The notes beneath the pieces are model-generated. The model did no database searches. It was not told the origin of the DNA and was given only the letters and a program-made list of their open reading frames with translations. From contig NC_016132.3 in NCBI RefSeq assembly GCF_000005505.3, forward strand, positions 43,476,914-43,540,913: 64,000 nt of DNA, given 5' to 3'. Every line of letters begins with the position of its first letter. The first letter of the stretch is position 1. Shown here piece after piece: positions 1-10,179 of this stretch. A program made the position numbers and the translations under genes. This DNA is from Brachypodium distachyon. Its lineage: Eukaryota > Streptophyta > Magnoliopsida > Poales > Poaceae.

Positions 1-659
1 AAGGATCCGTTTTCCTCAAACGTCCAGCCTCCTACCGAAAATGAAGAAGATCTCGAGTTACCCATCTGACCAAATCGATCAAGAATATCCCAATCCGCAA
101 GAAAATGTAAATTTTCTTTAAGGAAAACTCAGGATTTGAATTCTAACGGAAAATAAGGTTAAGCTTAATTGAAACTTTTTTTATGGAAGAAATGCATGTC
201 GTAGAAACATGTAGTACTCCGTATAACATTTATCCACGCCGCGTCATCTGTTTAAGACCGGATTTATGGAGCTTCGAATTTGATAAAATCAAAGTCATCA
301 CTAATTCTCCGATCACTGGTACATCGATTACCACCGAAAAAATAATCTTTACTTTCTTTTCTTACAATCTTTACTTTTTGTATAGATTGGAGTTGGTGCC
401 TTCAATACTTTGCTCACTTGGTAGTATATCATCGTTTCACCCAATATACACAAGTGTTGTCCCTTCTGATGCTTTTCCCGCAGAGGCGTTACCAGCGGCT
501 GATTTAAACATAATTATTCTCTCCCTTTCAGTTTCTAACGCTCGTCTTGAAACCTCAAATTGTTTGTAAGGAAACTCATTTGTCTTGGGACTTGGGAGCC
601 AGCAAATTTTTATTTTGATGTGAAATCAACAATAGTTGAAGAAGACATGTGTGCATATA
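1..659. other. AT-rich intergenic DNA
   Basis: No convincing gene is visible. A 128-codon open frame on the + strand (183-569) has no recognisable domain and has the AT-rich, Phe/Ile/Ser-heavy composition of chance frames, so it is not called. Confidence 0.5.
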
Positions 660-745
660 TGCTTTATTAAAAAAAATTGAAAAGGAGGATGAACCCCCGG
701 CCTCTGCATCAAAATGATGCACACAACCACGATTTATTGATTTAT
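660..745 (-). repeat. L1-type LINE 3' tail fragment
   Basis: Read on the minus strand this has the conserved 3' end of a plant LINE: a GTGTGCATC...GATGCAGAGGCCGGGGGTT block followed by a CCTCCTTTT tract. The same block ends the LINE at 40.8 kb (+), so the two belong to related families. Only the tail remains; no reverse transcriptase frame is attached. Confidence 0.6.
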
Positions 746-1565
746 TAGGAAGATTGACAAAATATATGCTTTATTAATGATTAGTCTAATCTTTTACACC
801 TAAATACGGATCTCACTGCCCCATTTTCCTGACTTCTCATGCTTCCACGTCATCTTTTTTCCAGGGGCGACCGAACGCACTCGCACGATCACACGCCCGT
901 GCAGCTCTCCCGCGTCATGGGCCGTTCCGGCCGATATTCAGCGTTGCGGGCCTCCTTTTTCTTCCCTGGTGTGGCCCATCTTTCACCCAAACCTCTCCCT
1001 GGCCCATTCTAGCCCGAGGGTTGCTCCACCCCACCGAGACATTCGTCCTCCACACGTTCCACAACGCACAAGATACAACCATGAGTCGTCTTGAATCTCA
1101 TCAAACCAACGGTTTGTTGCAAAATTAACACCCAAAAATTAATCCCCATCAATCCACTAACCCATTCAGGGCACCAGTCATCTGTTTCTCTTTTCAATTC
1201 TCATTTGCAACCGACACGCACTGAATGTTGGCCATCAGCGTCCAACTCTCAATTTCCCTCCGATTGCGTCATCTTGAGCACATTCCCATTCTCTCTCAAA
1301 CCCCTTTCCCGATTACAATTGATAGCAACAGTAGAATCCATATATTTACATATACTAACACCATACTTGTTTTAAAAAATTATAGAAGTTTTGTGGTGAC
1401 CTGTACCTACACCCAGCGTGAATATTGATACTGACGATGGTACATCTCACTTTCGTTGTCTTGGTGTATCGGTGTCATCTAGTTCCCGCACAAGCCCGTA
1501 CTGGGAACCTGTGCAAGGTGTGCGCTTGCATGGCCCCAAAATCCAAGAGCCCTAATTTTCTATTA

Positions 1566-1679
1566 CTCCCTTCGTCCCATATTAAGTGACTTTCTATTAC
1601 ATGTATCTAGACGATTTTTAGGCATAGATACATCCATATTTGTGCAAAATTTGAATCACTTAATATGAGACGGAGGGAG
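1566..1679. mobile_element. Stowaway MITE
   Basis: About 114 bp with inverted ends reading CTCCCTTCGTCCCATATTAAGTGA on the left (first 20 bases diagnostic) and its complement on the right, preceded by TA. Stowaways are non-autonomous Tc1/mariner elements that insert at TA. The right end is interrupted directly by the hAT element beginning at 1680. Confidence 0.8.
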
Positions 1680-2328
1680 CAGGCCCGTCGATGAGGGTGC
1701 GCAAGGTGCACGACCGCTCAGGGCCTCCAAAATCGTGGGGCCACCAAATCTAGGATTAGTTATCCTATTAACCGAAAATAACTCGCTGCTAATATAATTA
1801 CGCACGGGAAAGCGAAGCATCGTGCGAGTCTTGGGATACTCGATTCCTCGGCTCCTCCTTTCCTCCATCTGCACGCGATTGCCGCCTCCTCCTGCCCAAC
1901 AGTCTCCTCCTGCTGCTGCCCCCTGATGTTGCCTTTGATTTTTTATCTGCATACCCCAGCCTCCGGCGGCCAAGCCGGCAAGCTCTGTTCTGGATTGCTT
2001 TGGTCTTAAATTCCGAATTCCAGGTTCGGTCAGACCCTCTAATCTATTGTATTGATAAAGACTCAATGGATTGGCAACAATAGCACTTGAAAATGAAGCA
2101 CTAGAGAAGATTGGTTATGAAGATATGATTGCAGATTTCATTTCAAAAAACACTAGATGGATGATGCTTTTCAGTAAAACATGACGTCAGTTTATTGCTC
2201 CAATATTAGTATCCTACCATTGCATTTTTTTATATATTTTTAGATGTTTTAGTTACATGAATTAGTCCCAATTTTAGAGCAAATTTTTCTTTTCGCTCCA
2301 GGGCCCCCAAATCCTGGGGACGGCCCTG
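1680..2328 (+). mobile_element. hAT element copy 1, deletion derivative
   Basis: The ends are CAGGCCCGTC and GACGGCCCTG, an inverted repeat with one mismatch. Flanks resemble an imperfect target duplication (ggagggag on the left, gagggaat on the right), which places the insertion in the right end of the Stowaway. Inside, 2068-2184 (+) encodes a 38-residue remnant ending SKNTRWMMLFSKT, with IALENEALEKIGYEDMIADF before it. That pattern is typical of the extreme C-terminus of hAT transposases, just after the dimerisation domain. The rest of the transposase is absent, so the element cannot move itself. Confidence 0.7.
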
Positions 2329-2704
2329 GAGGGAATATATAGTTATATAACACTTATGTGAAAACTCTTAGGGTTGTCCAGCCACCAGCCATGCATCTTT
2401 CTCTTCTAATCGGCTGATACAGCTCCTGGTTCTCCGGTCTTAACTCTTTGTGGGTAATTCATTCGCAGTTTTCATAAGATATGTATGTTGTTGGTGATGG
2501 ATAGGTACACGCCCACCCTCTCAATCTATTTATTTGGTGGTTTTTTCTTTTCTCATAATTTCATTTCTCGAGATGACACAATCAAGCATCTTGTGCTTCT
2601 TTTGATCTCAACGGTTTGTGTGAGAGTGCTGCGCTACCGCCGAAGCCACACATGAGTCCCCATCTTGTATCTGCACTTTATATCTCAGTGCGTCAGTTTT
2701 AGTA

Positions 2705-2786
2705 TTCCCTCCGTCCTGAAATAAGTGATCTTGATTTATATAGATTCTTATACAAATCCACGTCACTTATTCTGGGACGGAGGGAA
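2705..2786. mobile_element. Stowaway MITE
   Basis: About 82 bp between TA dinucleotides. Ends are TTCCCTCCGTCCTGAAATAA and the complementary TTATTCTGGGACGGAGGGAA. It folds back almost completely. Confidence 0.85.
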
Positions 2787-2850
2787 TACATGATATTTCA
2801 GATTTTCTTTCATCTTTCTTTTCTGCGTTCGACAATGATGACACAAGAAA

Positions 2851-3651
2851 GACTAGTGGCTTCGCTATGACATCAATTGAAAATGGAGAAGGTCACATGC
2901 AGGCCCGTCGACGAGGGTGTGCGAGGTGCACGACTGCTCGGGGCCTTCAAAATCGTGAGGCCCCCAAATCTAGCGGTAGTTATTATGGTATTAATTTGGA
3001 AAAAAGGAAACAATGCTAATCACGGTATTAATTAGGAAAAACGGGAAACAACGCTAATCTCGCACGGCAATTGCTCGACTCCTGCCTCCGTCGCCTGGAC
3101 TTCGACCCCCTGCCTCCATGCCACGCCTCCACGGCTCCACCTGAGGCGATTATTCACTTGATTGCAGCGTGCAGCGTGTCCTCAGTCCGTGGCCAATCTT
3201 TCCTAATCCATCAGCCCTCGCTAGTTGGCTTGCTGCATCTAGACGTTGCTTATCTCCGTCCGCGACTCCGGAGTTCTTCGCGTCCAATAGTCCGGCCATC
3301 GCGCCTCAACGCCTAATCAGGTTCTCTAATTAATAATATAACACTATTCTTCATTGTTGTTCTATTTTTTTTTCATAATTTCAGGTTCGATCCGACCCTC
3401 TCTTCTATTTTATTGATAAACCTAGAATTCATATAATTCATTCAGTTTATTACTCCAATAATAGTATACTAATATTTTTAGATGTTGTGTGAAATAAGAC
3501 ATATTGTACAAGTAAATTAAATTGTCCAAATTTTGAACAAAATTTTCAATCTCGCTCCGGGGCCCCCAATTCTTGGAGACGGCCCTGGTCGCATGCAAAG
3601 AACTAATCGAAGATTTTGTATCAAGGAATGCTCCAAGGATGTAGCATTTCA
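2851..3651 (+). pseudogene. older hAT transposase C-terminal remnant, split
   Basis: The short coding-like piece before 2899 (reading MTSIENGE) and the piece after 3589 (reading KELIEDFVSRNAPRM then a stop) together resemble the end of a hAT transposase, where an SIEN motif is followed by an acidic helix and a short tail. The two pieces are separated by the complete hAT copy at 2900-3588. The frame across the join is off by one, so the remnant was already decayed or decayed afterwards. Assignment rests on motif resemblance only. Confidence 0.5.
2900..3588 (+). mobile_element. hAT element copy 2, non-autonomous
   Basis: Ends CAGGCCCGTC and GACGGCCCTG are the same as in copy 1. The flanks gtcacatg (2892-2899) and gtcgcatg (3589-3596) form an 8-bp target duplication with one mismatch, the length expected for hAT. 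The outer ~100-150 bp at each side match copy 1, but the middle differs and no transposase is recognisable. Confidence 0.75.
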
Positions 3652-5273
3652 GAGTTAAGACATTCACCTTTTCATTAAAATATATTTCTTCAAATAATTG
3701 CATTACCAAAATGATATATAATATAAAACTTGTTTTCTTAGCTTATTTGTGTTATATCACAGCTCTAATTTTAGATTTCACTCGGGCCTATTTATTCTCG
3801 ATATGCATGTGTACATCATGGTTGGAGGCCATGCCATCTCGTAATACCTACCACTGACGGTAAACGAAGCCTTGTCTTTGTTATCCTTGTTGATCCTTTC
3901 ATTGGAAGTTTGGAACAAGTTCGTTGACAAAATCAGTGCTAATTTATTTTCTTTCAAAAGGCACTCCCCGGTTTGTGCTGATGTAGCGCGCATCTTGTGC
4001 GTAGGGAGGAAAAGACCCAACGGTGGACTCATCTCACAGCTGTTTCAATCTGTGTGTGCAAAGCGAACGAATCACAGAACCCGGTACATCTTGATGCAGT
4101 TCCAGATCTAACGGTCACAACAGGGGTCCAAACATTGGGTCGTTGGAGGTGAGGCCGCATAGGATTTTTCTCCTGTGCATACATAGGAGAAACGAGACAG
4201 GAAGGCGCTTTACAGACATCACGATCGATAAACAATCCTAAATACAACACGTATTTGATCAATGTCTTTTTATAGAAATAAATTGATCAATGACTATTTA
4301 TTTTTTCTTGTTCCTCGGTGCATACTGCATTGAGGCTTTAGCTAGTCCGTTATATGAGACACACATTCGGCACCAAGCTTCAAAGCTATTCCAGTACTAG
4401 TGCGCTGGGAATAGAACCACTCCATTGACCATGGACTTAACCAATAAATTGTCTGAACCTTATGTTATGATAGGAGTTTTTCAATGATAAGTGTGATTAC
4501 ACATTTTTAAGGGTAGTCAAGACTCAAAATGGTGTCTGGATCTCTATGAAGCTAGGACGCACTGCGGCGTTCTGAGCGACCAAAAGCAGTTAAACCATTA
4601 TTAGAACCGTTTCTGATTTAGAGGAGCTTTCAGAACTAATAAGATCTTCCTATTTCCTCGTTGAAGAAAAACCCGAAGAAAAATCCCTGTTTCCTATCAG
4701 CATGCTCTTAATTTCCTTCACCTTGTGAACTTGGACCTGTTCTACTCCTTACTCTGCATCATCGCCCTCACCTCAGAGCAGCCCTTCACGAGCATGACTG
4801 GGAGTGGGAGCACAGACCACTGTTGGGAGCAAGCGCCAGGCCTTCCTCACAGGGCACAAGCTCTGCGTCTAGGGACAAACATGTTATGCTAAGGAGTTAC
4901 ATGAGCCTAGATTTGAAGATCTAGGTAACTTGCAGATGTCTGACGTTCTTCGGCGATACAAATAAAGTTAAAGCAAGCACCGAACTATAGCAAAATGATA
5001 AAGGAATCGTCCATTTGAATATCTCATCATGATACAAAATTGAATAGATTCGATTACAAAAAGTGCTAGTCGACAGTGGGTGCATAGGAGAGCAAACACA
5101 TTAATCTTTTCTTTGCCCTTCCTACCGTATACGCACCTCACGAGCCTCGACGTACAATTTATGTACTTCTTTATCTTGTATCATATATTTCTCAATATAT
5201 AATGCAAGCCAAAACCTTGAGGGAAATTAAACTTGGCGAATTGATGGAAAAAGAAAACAAAGGCGTCCATGGA
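3652..5273. other. intergenic DNA, no gene seen
   Basis: Only short open frames with no family resemblance. The right part (about 5000-5273) is the 3' flank of the minus-strand allergen gene and is AT-rich as expected for a polyadenylation region. Confidence 0.5.
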
Positions 5274-5648
5274 TCAATATTCCTGTGGGGCATAGGTGGA
5301 TCCGACCTTGTAGTTTTCTGGGATGACGTCGTCGAAGACGTTCCTCATGCCCTTCTCTGATTGGAAGCGGATGTTCAGGGGGCACTTGAGCGCCTCGGGG
5401 CTCTCGTACTTCCACACTCCAGTGTCCTTACACTTGGACATGGCCAGCCACTCGTTGGAGCCCTTCTGCTTCAGCTCAACTTCCGCCATGCTGTCACCTT
5501 CCTTGTTGTACTTCACGTCCAGAACAATCTTCTTAGGGTCGGAGCCCTTCTCCACCGTGAAGGTCACTTTCGGGGCGCACCAGACGCCGGCGAACAGCAT
5601 TGCAACCACCGCCAAAGCCAGAAGGCTGGAGGACGAAAAGCGCGCCAT
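5274..5648 (-). CDS. Grass pollen allergen group 2/3, expansin C-terminal-like
   Basis: A single-exon frame of 124 residues. Residues 1-24 form a signal peptide (charged start, then ALAVVAMLFAGVWC), so the mature protein begins near APKVTFTVEKGS, the hallmark start of group 2 and 3 grass pollen allergens (Phl p 2, Lol p 3 type). The family is a small secreted beta-sandwich related to the second (cellulose-binding-like) domain of beta-expansins, without the catalytic-like first domain. NVFDDVIPENYKVGSTYAP near the C-terminus is also diagnostic. The length is normal for the family (mature about 100 residues). Unusually, the mature part has two cysteines (C73 and C89), which may pair. The ATG at 5648 is preceded by a short leader and a TATA-like box about 105 bp upstream. 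Confidence 0.93.
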   Translation of the reverse strand: MARFSSSSLLALAVVAMLFAGVWCAPKVTFTVEKGSDPKKIVLDVKYNKEGDSMAEVELKQKGSNEWLAMSKCKDTGVWKYESPEALKCPLNIRFQSEKGMRNVFDDVIPENYKVGSTYAPQEY

Positions 5649-5750
5649 CTCTCGATCTAGGGATCGGTCCGAGCTGTAGCTTAGATTGATGGTTGTATGT
5701 GTATGAGTTGTTATTGCTGAGAGCTGTGTGAGTTCTGACGGATGATGGAC

Positions 5751-5764
5751 GTGTTATTTATGGG
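5751..5764 (-). promoter_or_regulatory. TATA-like box of the pollen allergen gene
   Basis: The minus strand reads CCCATAAATAACAC about 105 bp upstream of the allergen ATG, a plausible TATA position for a leader of roughly 75-80 bases. Inferred from position and sequence only. Confidence 0.5.
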
Positions 5765-5899
5765 CAGCAATGTCGCTTGACCGAGCTTGTACGGACATCC
5801 GTATGCGGTTCGCCGGCACCAACGGAAGCTAGTGACACAAGAAACGACTTGACCGTCTGTTCCGTCACCCATGGATCCATGCATGCATATCATGACGAC

Positions 5900-7000
5900 A
5901 CTATGTATAGGCCTTGCAATTTTAGACTCTTTTGCATGCAGTATCAGTCTATCAGAGTGATTTTAGCGAGGCCTTGTGGGCCACATCTCGGTCTTGAAAA
6001 ATCCTACATAAATGAATCAGAGGGATGTCCAACACCATGCCACAGTTTTCTCCTATCTCTAGAAGTTCACAAACCTTGTGCATTCTTGTTGACTGCTAGC
6101 ACTGTCTCTACAAATTTCTGGAAAGATAGAATGGAAATTGTATCTACTCCTCAACAACAACAGACTGAAACCTGAAAATCTTACTGACATTTGAAAACCT
6201 AAAAATACTGAACATAGACACTTCCAGTGCATAGTTTGTACCACTGAACATAGAGAAGGACAAACAAACAAAAAAAAACAGATCATACTCAGGCCTAGTA
6301 AATTGAAAATTGAACATGTTTCTCGAAGCATCACCAAACATCAATTAGTCGTTCAGAGATATATATGCTACTGCTGCTAGTTCTTCACCAAACAGAGAAA
6401 CATGATTTGGAAGCGAGCAATTCGACACCACGGGAGGCGATGGGATCAAGTCGGAGGAGAATCGAGAAGCGTCCGTACCTCAGCGGGGTCGTGGGGTACT
6501 CGCGACGCGGACCAGCTCGAAACTGGTGGCGGCCGTAGCAGTTGCGGGGCGGAGGAGGAGGGAGTCGGCGCGCCCAGGGGTGGGGAGGAGGAGGAGGAGG
6601 AGGAGAAGGAGGAGGGAGTTGGCGCGCTGGGCAGCCTGGGAACCAGCTCTCGCACTGCAGCACCAGCTCTCGCCTCGCTCTTCCTCAATCCAAGAAAAAC
6701 CCAACCTTTGGACGGCAGAGGGGGAGCAGCACGGGGAGCTGGACGGCGGAGCGGGAACCCGGTGGAGCTAGACGGTGGAGGGGAGTGTCGAGGGCGAGCT
6801 ATCCGTCGGACCTATACGTCAGAGGTGAGCAGCGGCGGCATGCAGCGAGAAAGAAGAGCGTGCGAGAAAGAAAAGAGCGGAAGGACTGTCTATTAGGTCG
6901 GGAATTCTCCGAGATTTTCTTTTGAAAAATGACCCACGTGACATCTTTGACTGAGGGAGTATATCACGATTCCGTGAAGTCTTACCGTTAAAGTCCCAAC
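5900..7000. other. intergenic DNA with GC-rich GGA block
   Basis: No recognised gene. From about 6400 to 6900 the DNA is GC-rich and holds long overlapping open frames on both strands. These are expected from purine-rich simple sequence and show no domain or codon constraint. It may be a leader or promoter of an unseen gene. Confidence 0.4.
6575..6617 (+). repeat. (GGA)n-rich microsatellite
   Basis: An interrupted run of GAGGAG units on the + strand. It explains the poly-Glu and poly-Ser frames over this stretch. Confidence 0.8.
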
Positions 7001-7230
7001 GGGCCGGGAAATGTCCATGGCCAGGCTGATGCAGATATGTGGACACCAAGAACCAAGAACGAAAACATAAGGCGTCCCGGAACCCCATCTGGGTTTGGGA
7101 ATTAAGCCGGACCCGTCGGAGACAGGCCGGGAACTGCCGGTGGCCAGGGTGACGTAGATACGTGGGCACCAAAGAACGAAAACACAAGGCTTTCACATCC
7201 CCGACCCCCAGCTGGGTTTGGGAAATTAAA
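7001..7230. repeat. Two-copy tandem duplication, 124 bp period
   Basis: Units start at 7001 and 7125 with GGCCGGGAA. Each then runs through a GGCCAGG...GACGTAGATA-like part, an AAGAACGAAAACA-like part and a CTGGGTTTGGGAA end. The copies differ by scattered changes, so this is an old local duplication. No coding frame is shared. Confidence 0.75.
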
Positions 7231-10050
7231 CGCTGTGATGCCTTTGTGTTGTCCTGTAAACTGTAGTCATTTTTGTGTCTCCTTGAATTTGTGGCAATAG
7301 ATCGGCTGACGAGTCGCACGCGCGGACTGACACGGCGGTGACACACACGGAGACCTGCGTGTCGTGGATCGATCAGCATGCCACGCCATGCACGGCCGAG
7401 ATCCGTTTGTTCTGCGCGTCGACGCTCGTCGGCCGCGCGTGCTCTAATTGCATCCGGTCGAACCGGACAAAGCTAGGATGAAGGAGGAAGAGGGGGAAAT
7501 AATCCAGCCAAGGCAAGGGAAGAAGAAAAGATGGAGCTGACCGCGTCGGGGACCCAGGAATTAGTGGCGCGACGGCGACGGCGGATCGCGAGCCCCTGCC
7601 TCGTGTCGGTCGCTGTCCCGCTCACAGCCGGATCGCGCCGCGCGGAGGCTCCCCCATCAGGCGAACGTGCATGTGTCCCGGACGGGGCCCCGGTTGGCAG
7701 CGTCACCGATCATGGGAACCAGCTCGTGGCCAGCTGCTAGCTGCTCGATCGATCATCGATCCCCATCTCCTAGCTCGTTCTCGCTAGTCGGGCCACGGGA
7801 GTGAGGGAGGGATGCCGTATTACTGTTGATGGTTTCACTTATCCGCTTCTCTGTTTCTCATGCGTCATTGGCACCCGGCCCAGATAATCGCCAGTGTACG
7901 TAACGTCGTATAGCCTTCGATCCCCTGCTGGATTCACGCTAACGCAATCAAGGTGCTGATTAAAACAAGGGAGCGATTTGCGCTAGCTTGACCATGCAGC
8001 GATCGATCAAGTGGCTTCGAAACACGTACAGTCACTCAAGTCAGTCAGGCAAAGATTGCTTGTACCCGTCCGGCCGGCCGGGCCGGCTGATGAAGCCGAA
8101 GGCAAATCCAAAGAACTACTGCAGTACTAGTCGACCTCGGATTTGTCTGCACGTATACGCGTCGTCGGCCGCGGTTATCCATGAAAAAAAGAAACACGTT
8201 CGCTTCCATGTGCCCTGTGTTTGGCTCCATCGATGAAACAAGACGTGAGGTCCATACGTGGTAACGTGAACATCCGCCGCACGAGCACCATTCCCGACGC
8301 TGTTTTCACGCCACAAAATGGCTGATCGCTGAATCAGAAGCATGCATGGTCGGTCACTTTCGGGTAAAGAAATCTACGGCGCCCGCCTTGTCGGTTTGTC
8401 ATGGAGTGCGTATATACCGCTCCATTCCTCTCTTTCTCCATCAGTAGTATCTTAAAATAGGGAATTCTTTTTTTTTTCCGGAAAACATAGGGAATTCTTT
8501 TGCTTGCAGTCGTTTTGTAATCTGAGTTTGACAATCCGGAAAATAACCCTCAACGATTGCGTCGACACGTAGCCACGTAGGCTACACAGCCGACATGTCA
8601 GAGGTTGCCCTTAGTAGTCTTAAAAGCCCCGGGGTCCGCCCCGTTCGTACGCGCAGCATGCACCGCTTGCTCCCTAAAGAACTCTCAAACAGGCAAACGA
8701 ACGAACCATCGTCCACAAAACGTACACCTGCCTCCACACTGAGGAAAATCGGCGCCTGGCAACACACAAAAGGTGTACACCATGTACCCCTCACATGGCC
8801 CTCCAAGTTAGAGATAAGATCTGGCCTTCTACTGGTTATTTATCAATGTCGATGGCGCATGCAGCGGCAGGCAGGAGCTGTGCATCCGACAGAGCACGGC
8901 ACATGGAATCCATCACTTGTTTCATGCATGGGCCCGGCAGTCAGATCACTAACTAGACTAGATCAGAAACTGGAACAGAGGCACATGCATATTGCGTGCA
9001 ATCAAGACGAGGTGTGACTCGTGTCTCTGTTCTTCCTGGGGAGGCGCACTGTAGCTCACCTTGACGCCGGTTTGACCATGATTAGATGCATGGAACCGGA
9101 AAGAAAAAGATAGCCCTAGCACGTTACCATCTTTATTCGTCGTTCTGAAACAAGTAGTGGCAAAGATCTAAGGATTTAGCGGCGCATGGTGACGCGAATC
9201 TGTAGGTGCGTCCAAGCAGAGGCCACGAAACCACCGCGCGTTTCCAGGCGGTGGATCATCTGGGCGTTAAGTTTCTTCTTGTCTTGGCCTCTTGGGGTTG
9301 CACGATCACTTTTCTTTCGGGGTATTTGTTTTTTCTGTCTTAGCTGATGCAATCGATATGCGAGGGGCAAGGGTCGCATGGCTTACGGGGCTTGCACATG
9401 CACACATGGCACCGTGCATGTGTCAGTTGAGGTTGATTACATGGGCATCTTTTGCCAATCTTCCGAGCCGATCGGGCGTTCATGCCTCCGGCATGATCAG
9501 CCTTCTCGTGGCTTTCGCCGAACGTGCATAGTTAGGTACTTGCCACGGCACCTTGGGTCTTACTCAAGGTGGGCTGATGGATCGATTTGGAGTGTAAGAC
9601 TAGTTTGACTAGGGAGGACGGCAAGTACCTGGGAAGGATAATCAAACAGTAATATTGCCAAGCTGGCCAACACAACCGACGCGGCGGAAATCTCTGAGAT
9701 GACGAGACTGCCCCTTGCCCCGTCGCGCCCACCGCCGCGTCGCGGCCGAGTTGAGAAGAGGCCCAGCCCAAGTGCGTGTCACCGCCGCGCACGCGTACGC
9801 GAACGAAGAAACAGGAAGGGCCATGTGACCACACGCAGGCGCTGTCCCCTCCGGCTCCGAGGGCAGGACCGCCATCTCACCCTAGCTCAAAGCTACCTTC
9901 TCACTTTCTCAGGAGCCACGCTCCTACCCGCGTTGCCGTCCGTTTCCATCCTAGAGGAACGCGCAGGCTCAGGATTGACCAACCCTGAACGGGGCTTCCA
10001 GTGGCATTTTTTCTGCTAATATACGGTAGACTCGAGGCTGTTTAGTCGGG
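7231..10050. other. intergenic DNA upstream of the DUF642 gene
   Basis: No gene or transposon end is convincing here. Open frames are short, overlap on both strands and match no family. The right end is the promoter region of the DUF642 gene. Confidence 0.5.
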
Positions 10051-10056
10051 CCGCTT

Positions 10057-10066
10057 CTCTATAAGT
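10057..10066 (+). promoter_or_regulatory. TATA-like box of the DUF642 gene
   Basis: TTCTCTATAAGTG lies about 120 bp upstream of the ATG at 10180, followed by a GA-rich leader (10131-10157). This fits a plant class II core promoter. It is inferred from position and sequence. Confidence 0.5.
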
Positions 10067-10179
10067 GCAGCCGCGCCGTTGGTCTGTTCGTCTCATCCAT
10101 CCTGAGCTAGTGAAGCTCGACTTCAAAGCGGGAGAGTGAGAAAGAGAGAGAGAGAGGTTCAGGGAAGAAGAAGGGCGCA

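Noticed and set aside
6402..6925. Overlapping open frames on both strands
   Set aside because: Explained by GGA-rich simple sequence; no conserved domain in any frame.
8595..9017. 140-codon + strand frame
   Set aside because: No domain, no splice signals and no codon bias; overlaps an opposite frame.
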